Assembly (NCBI GenBank): GCA_964626015.1
Contig: CAZVCC010000020.1
Coordinates: 1 to 51,097, forward strand
DNA length: 51,097 nt
Source of the DNA: CAIKZJ01 sp964626015
Lineage (GTDB): Bacteria; Bacteroidota; Ignavibacteria; Tepidaquicellales; Tepidaquicellaceae
Reading direction: 5' to 3'
Shown here one piece after another: positions 50,290 to 51,097 of the stretch (position 1 is the stretch's first letter; each line of letters begins with the position of its first letter). A program made the translations under genes and the position numbers. Below the pieces are notes generated by a model that saw only the letters and a program-made list of their open reading frames with translations, did not search any database and was not told the DNA's origin.

Positions 50290-51097
50290 ATCTTTTATTT
50301 TTCTTAGTGATCTTAGTGCCTTAGTGGTGAAAATCTCTCTCTAATCATGTACTACAAGTTTCTTCATTCCTTAATTCCACACTTGGAATTGGGGCTATCA
50401 GCCATCAGCTAATCCCTCCCTCACCGCTCTTTCCTTCTCTTTCCCGCGGGCAATAAATTAATTTCTCATCATCACCAATCATATTCTTTCTTTCTAATCA
50501 GTGTGCGTTCTTTCTCTTCTTAGTGCCCTTTGCCTTAGTGGTGAAAAAATCTCTTTCTCTTAGCAATAAATCAATTCTCTTCTCTGTGCCCTCTGTGATT
50601 TTCTCTGTGTTCTCGGTGAAAAATCTTTAGCTCTTAACATTAGATTAGTTTTTCTCTGTGCCCTCTGTGATCTCAGTGGTAATATATCTCAAGTTTTTTC
50701 CTTCTCTTTCCCGCGGGCAATAAAATCAATCTTTAAATCCGCATTCCATTATCTTTCTTTGCGACCTTTGCCTTCTTTGCAATCCTTGCGGTTAAAATTC
50801 TCCTTATTGTTTTGATGTTAGTTCCTCTGCGTTCCTTGCGCCCCTTGCGGTTAAAAAATCTGCTTGCAAATCTCTTTCTCTTAGCAATAAAAATTCTCTT
50901 CTCTGCGTTCCTTGCGCCCCTTGCGGTTAAAAATTCTGAAAAATCTCGTTCTTCTCTTAATCAGTAAACATCATAACTAAATCATTATTTTCAGTGTGCG
51001 TTCTTTCTCTTCTTAGTACCCTTTGCCTAAGTGGTGAAAAAATCTCTTTCCCGCGGGCAATAAAATCAATCTTTAAATCCGCATTCCATTATCTTTC
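50290..51097 (+). repeat. Repeat island 4b: strict 9-nt phased blocks with A-rich tails
   Basis: At least seven blocks. CTTAGTGAT starts at 50303 and ends in GGTGAAAATC. CTTAGTGCC starts at 50519. CTCTGTGCC (50582), CTCTGTGAT (50591), CTCTGTGTT (50603) and CTCGGTGAA (50612) form the third. CTCTGTGCC (50654), CTCTGTGAT (50663) and CTCAGTGGT (50672) form the fourth. CTTTGCGAC (50757), CTTTGCCTT (50766), CTTTGCAAT (50775) and CCTTGCGGT (50784) form the fifth. CTCTGCGTT, CCTTGCGCC and CCTTGCGGT form the sixth and seventh, at 50825 and again at 50901. Most end in GGT plus an A-run then TC. GCAATAAA modules recur between blocks. A perfect 55-nt repeat lies at 50703-50757 and 51043-51097. Confidence 0.92.
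50703..51097 (+). repeat. Perfect 55-nt direct repeat at 340-bp spacing, ending at the window edge
   Basis: The segments 50703-50757 and 51043-51097 are identical over 55 nt. Both include TTTCCCGCGGGCAATAAAA and an AATCCGCATTCCATTATC module. The flanking CTTAGTG block before the second copy (50992-51042) also resembles the one at 50499-50552. The window's last base is the last base of the repeat as I can see it. Confidence 0.9.

Noticed and set aside
40560..51097. CRISPR array or tRNA-derived repeats
   Set aside because: Units are 7-10 nt with no unique spacers. No cloverleaf or T-loop sequence was found in the islands.

Overview
This window looks like a chromosomal segment of a Gram-negative bacterium from the Bacteroidota / Ignavibacteriota / Chlorobiota group. 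I infer this from two large secreted proteins that end in type IX secretion (Por) sorting domains, a TIGR02757/DUF2400 protein, a DUF2723 membrane protein, a DUF3109 protein, LolC/E-LolD lipoprotein export genes, outer-membrane barrel proteins, AT-rich DNA, few Shine-Dalgarno sequences and TAnnTTTG-like promoter boxes. An Ignavibacteria-like lineage fits best, but there is no rRNA or ribosomal protein to fix it. No tRNA, rRNA, CRISPR array, prophage or insertion sequence was found.

Layout. 1-3.7 kb: isocitrate/isopropylmalate-family dehydrogenase, HMG-CoA-lyase-like enzyme and a class III CoA transferase. 3.9-12.5 kb, all +: NlpC/P60 lipoprotein, a DppB/DppC-type permease pair, dprA, a DUF3109 protein, rpoN, hslV-hslU and an outer-membrane protein. 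12.7-20.3 kb, +: a cell-surface glycan or protein-glycosylation block (DUF2723, a GT2-methyltransferase fusion, YfhO, GT9). 20.3-29.9 kb, all -: a tightly packed run read as arcC, pyrB, a 5'-truncated clpB, a ParB-fold SbnI/SerK-like gene, a LolC/E permease, lolD, pstB, phoU and a TonB-receptor-like barrel. 30.2-34.6 kb: M48 lipoprotein protease, small secreted protein, MBL hydrolase (-), smpB, tyrS, pyruvoyl arginine decarboxylase. 34.7-40.5 kb: T9SS propeller protein (-), SH3 protein (-), miaA plus TIGR02757 (+), threonine-dehydratase-like enzyme (-). 40.5-51.1 kb: dinB, selD-mnmH (-), an AAA/DUF4143 ATPase and a giant T9SS propeller protein, separated by unusual repeat islands.

The most unusual content is non-coding. 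Gaps in the last ~10 kb, with degenerate outliers at 30.06 kb and 36.96 kb, are filled with short phased repeats. Their units are about 9 nt (CTTAGTGNN, CTCTGTGNN, CTTTGCGNN, ATCCGTGNN types). Blocks of three to four units usually end in GGT followed by an A-rich AAAAATC-like tail. Islands also share longer modules: a GCAATAAAT module, a CCTGC/GCAGG palindrome, 7-nt TTACTG arrays and a 124-bp tandem duplication. Every copy I found reads in the same direction on the + strand, whichever way the neighbouring genes point. The window stops exactly at the end of a perfect 55-nt repeat. The main protein-level curiosities are a single-ring ClpB (M domain plus NBD2 only), the SbnI-like gene translationally coupled to it, and the GT2-methyltransferase fusion.
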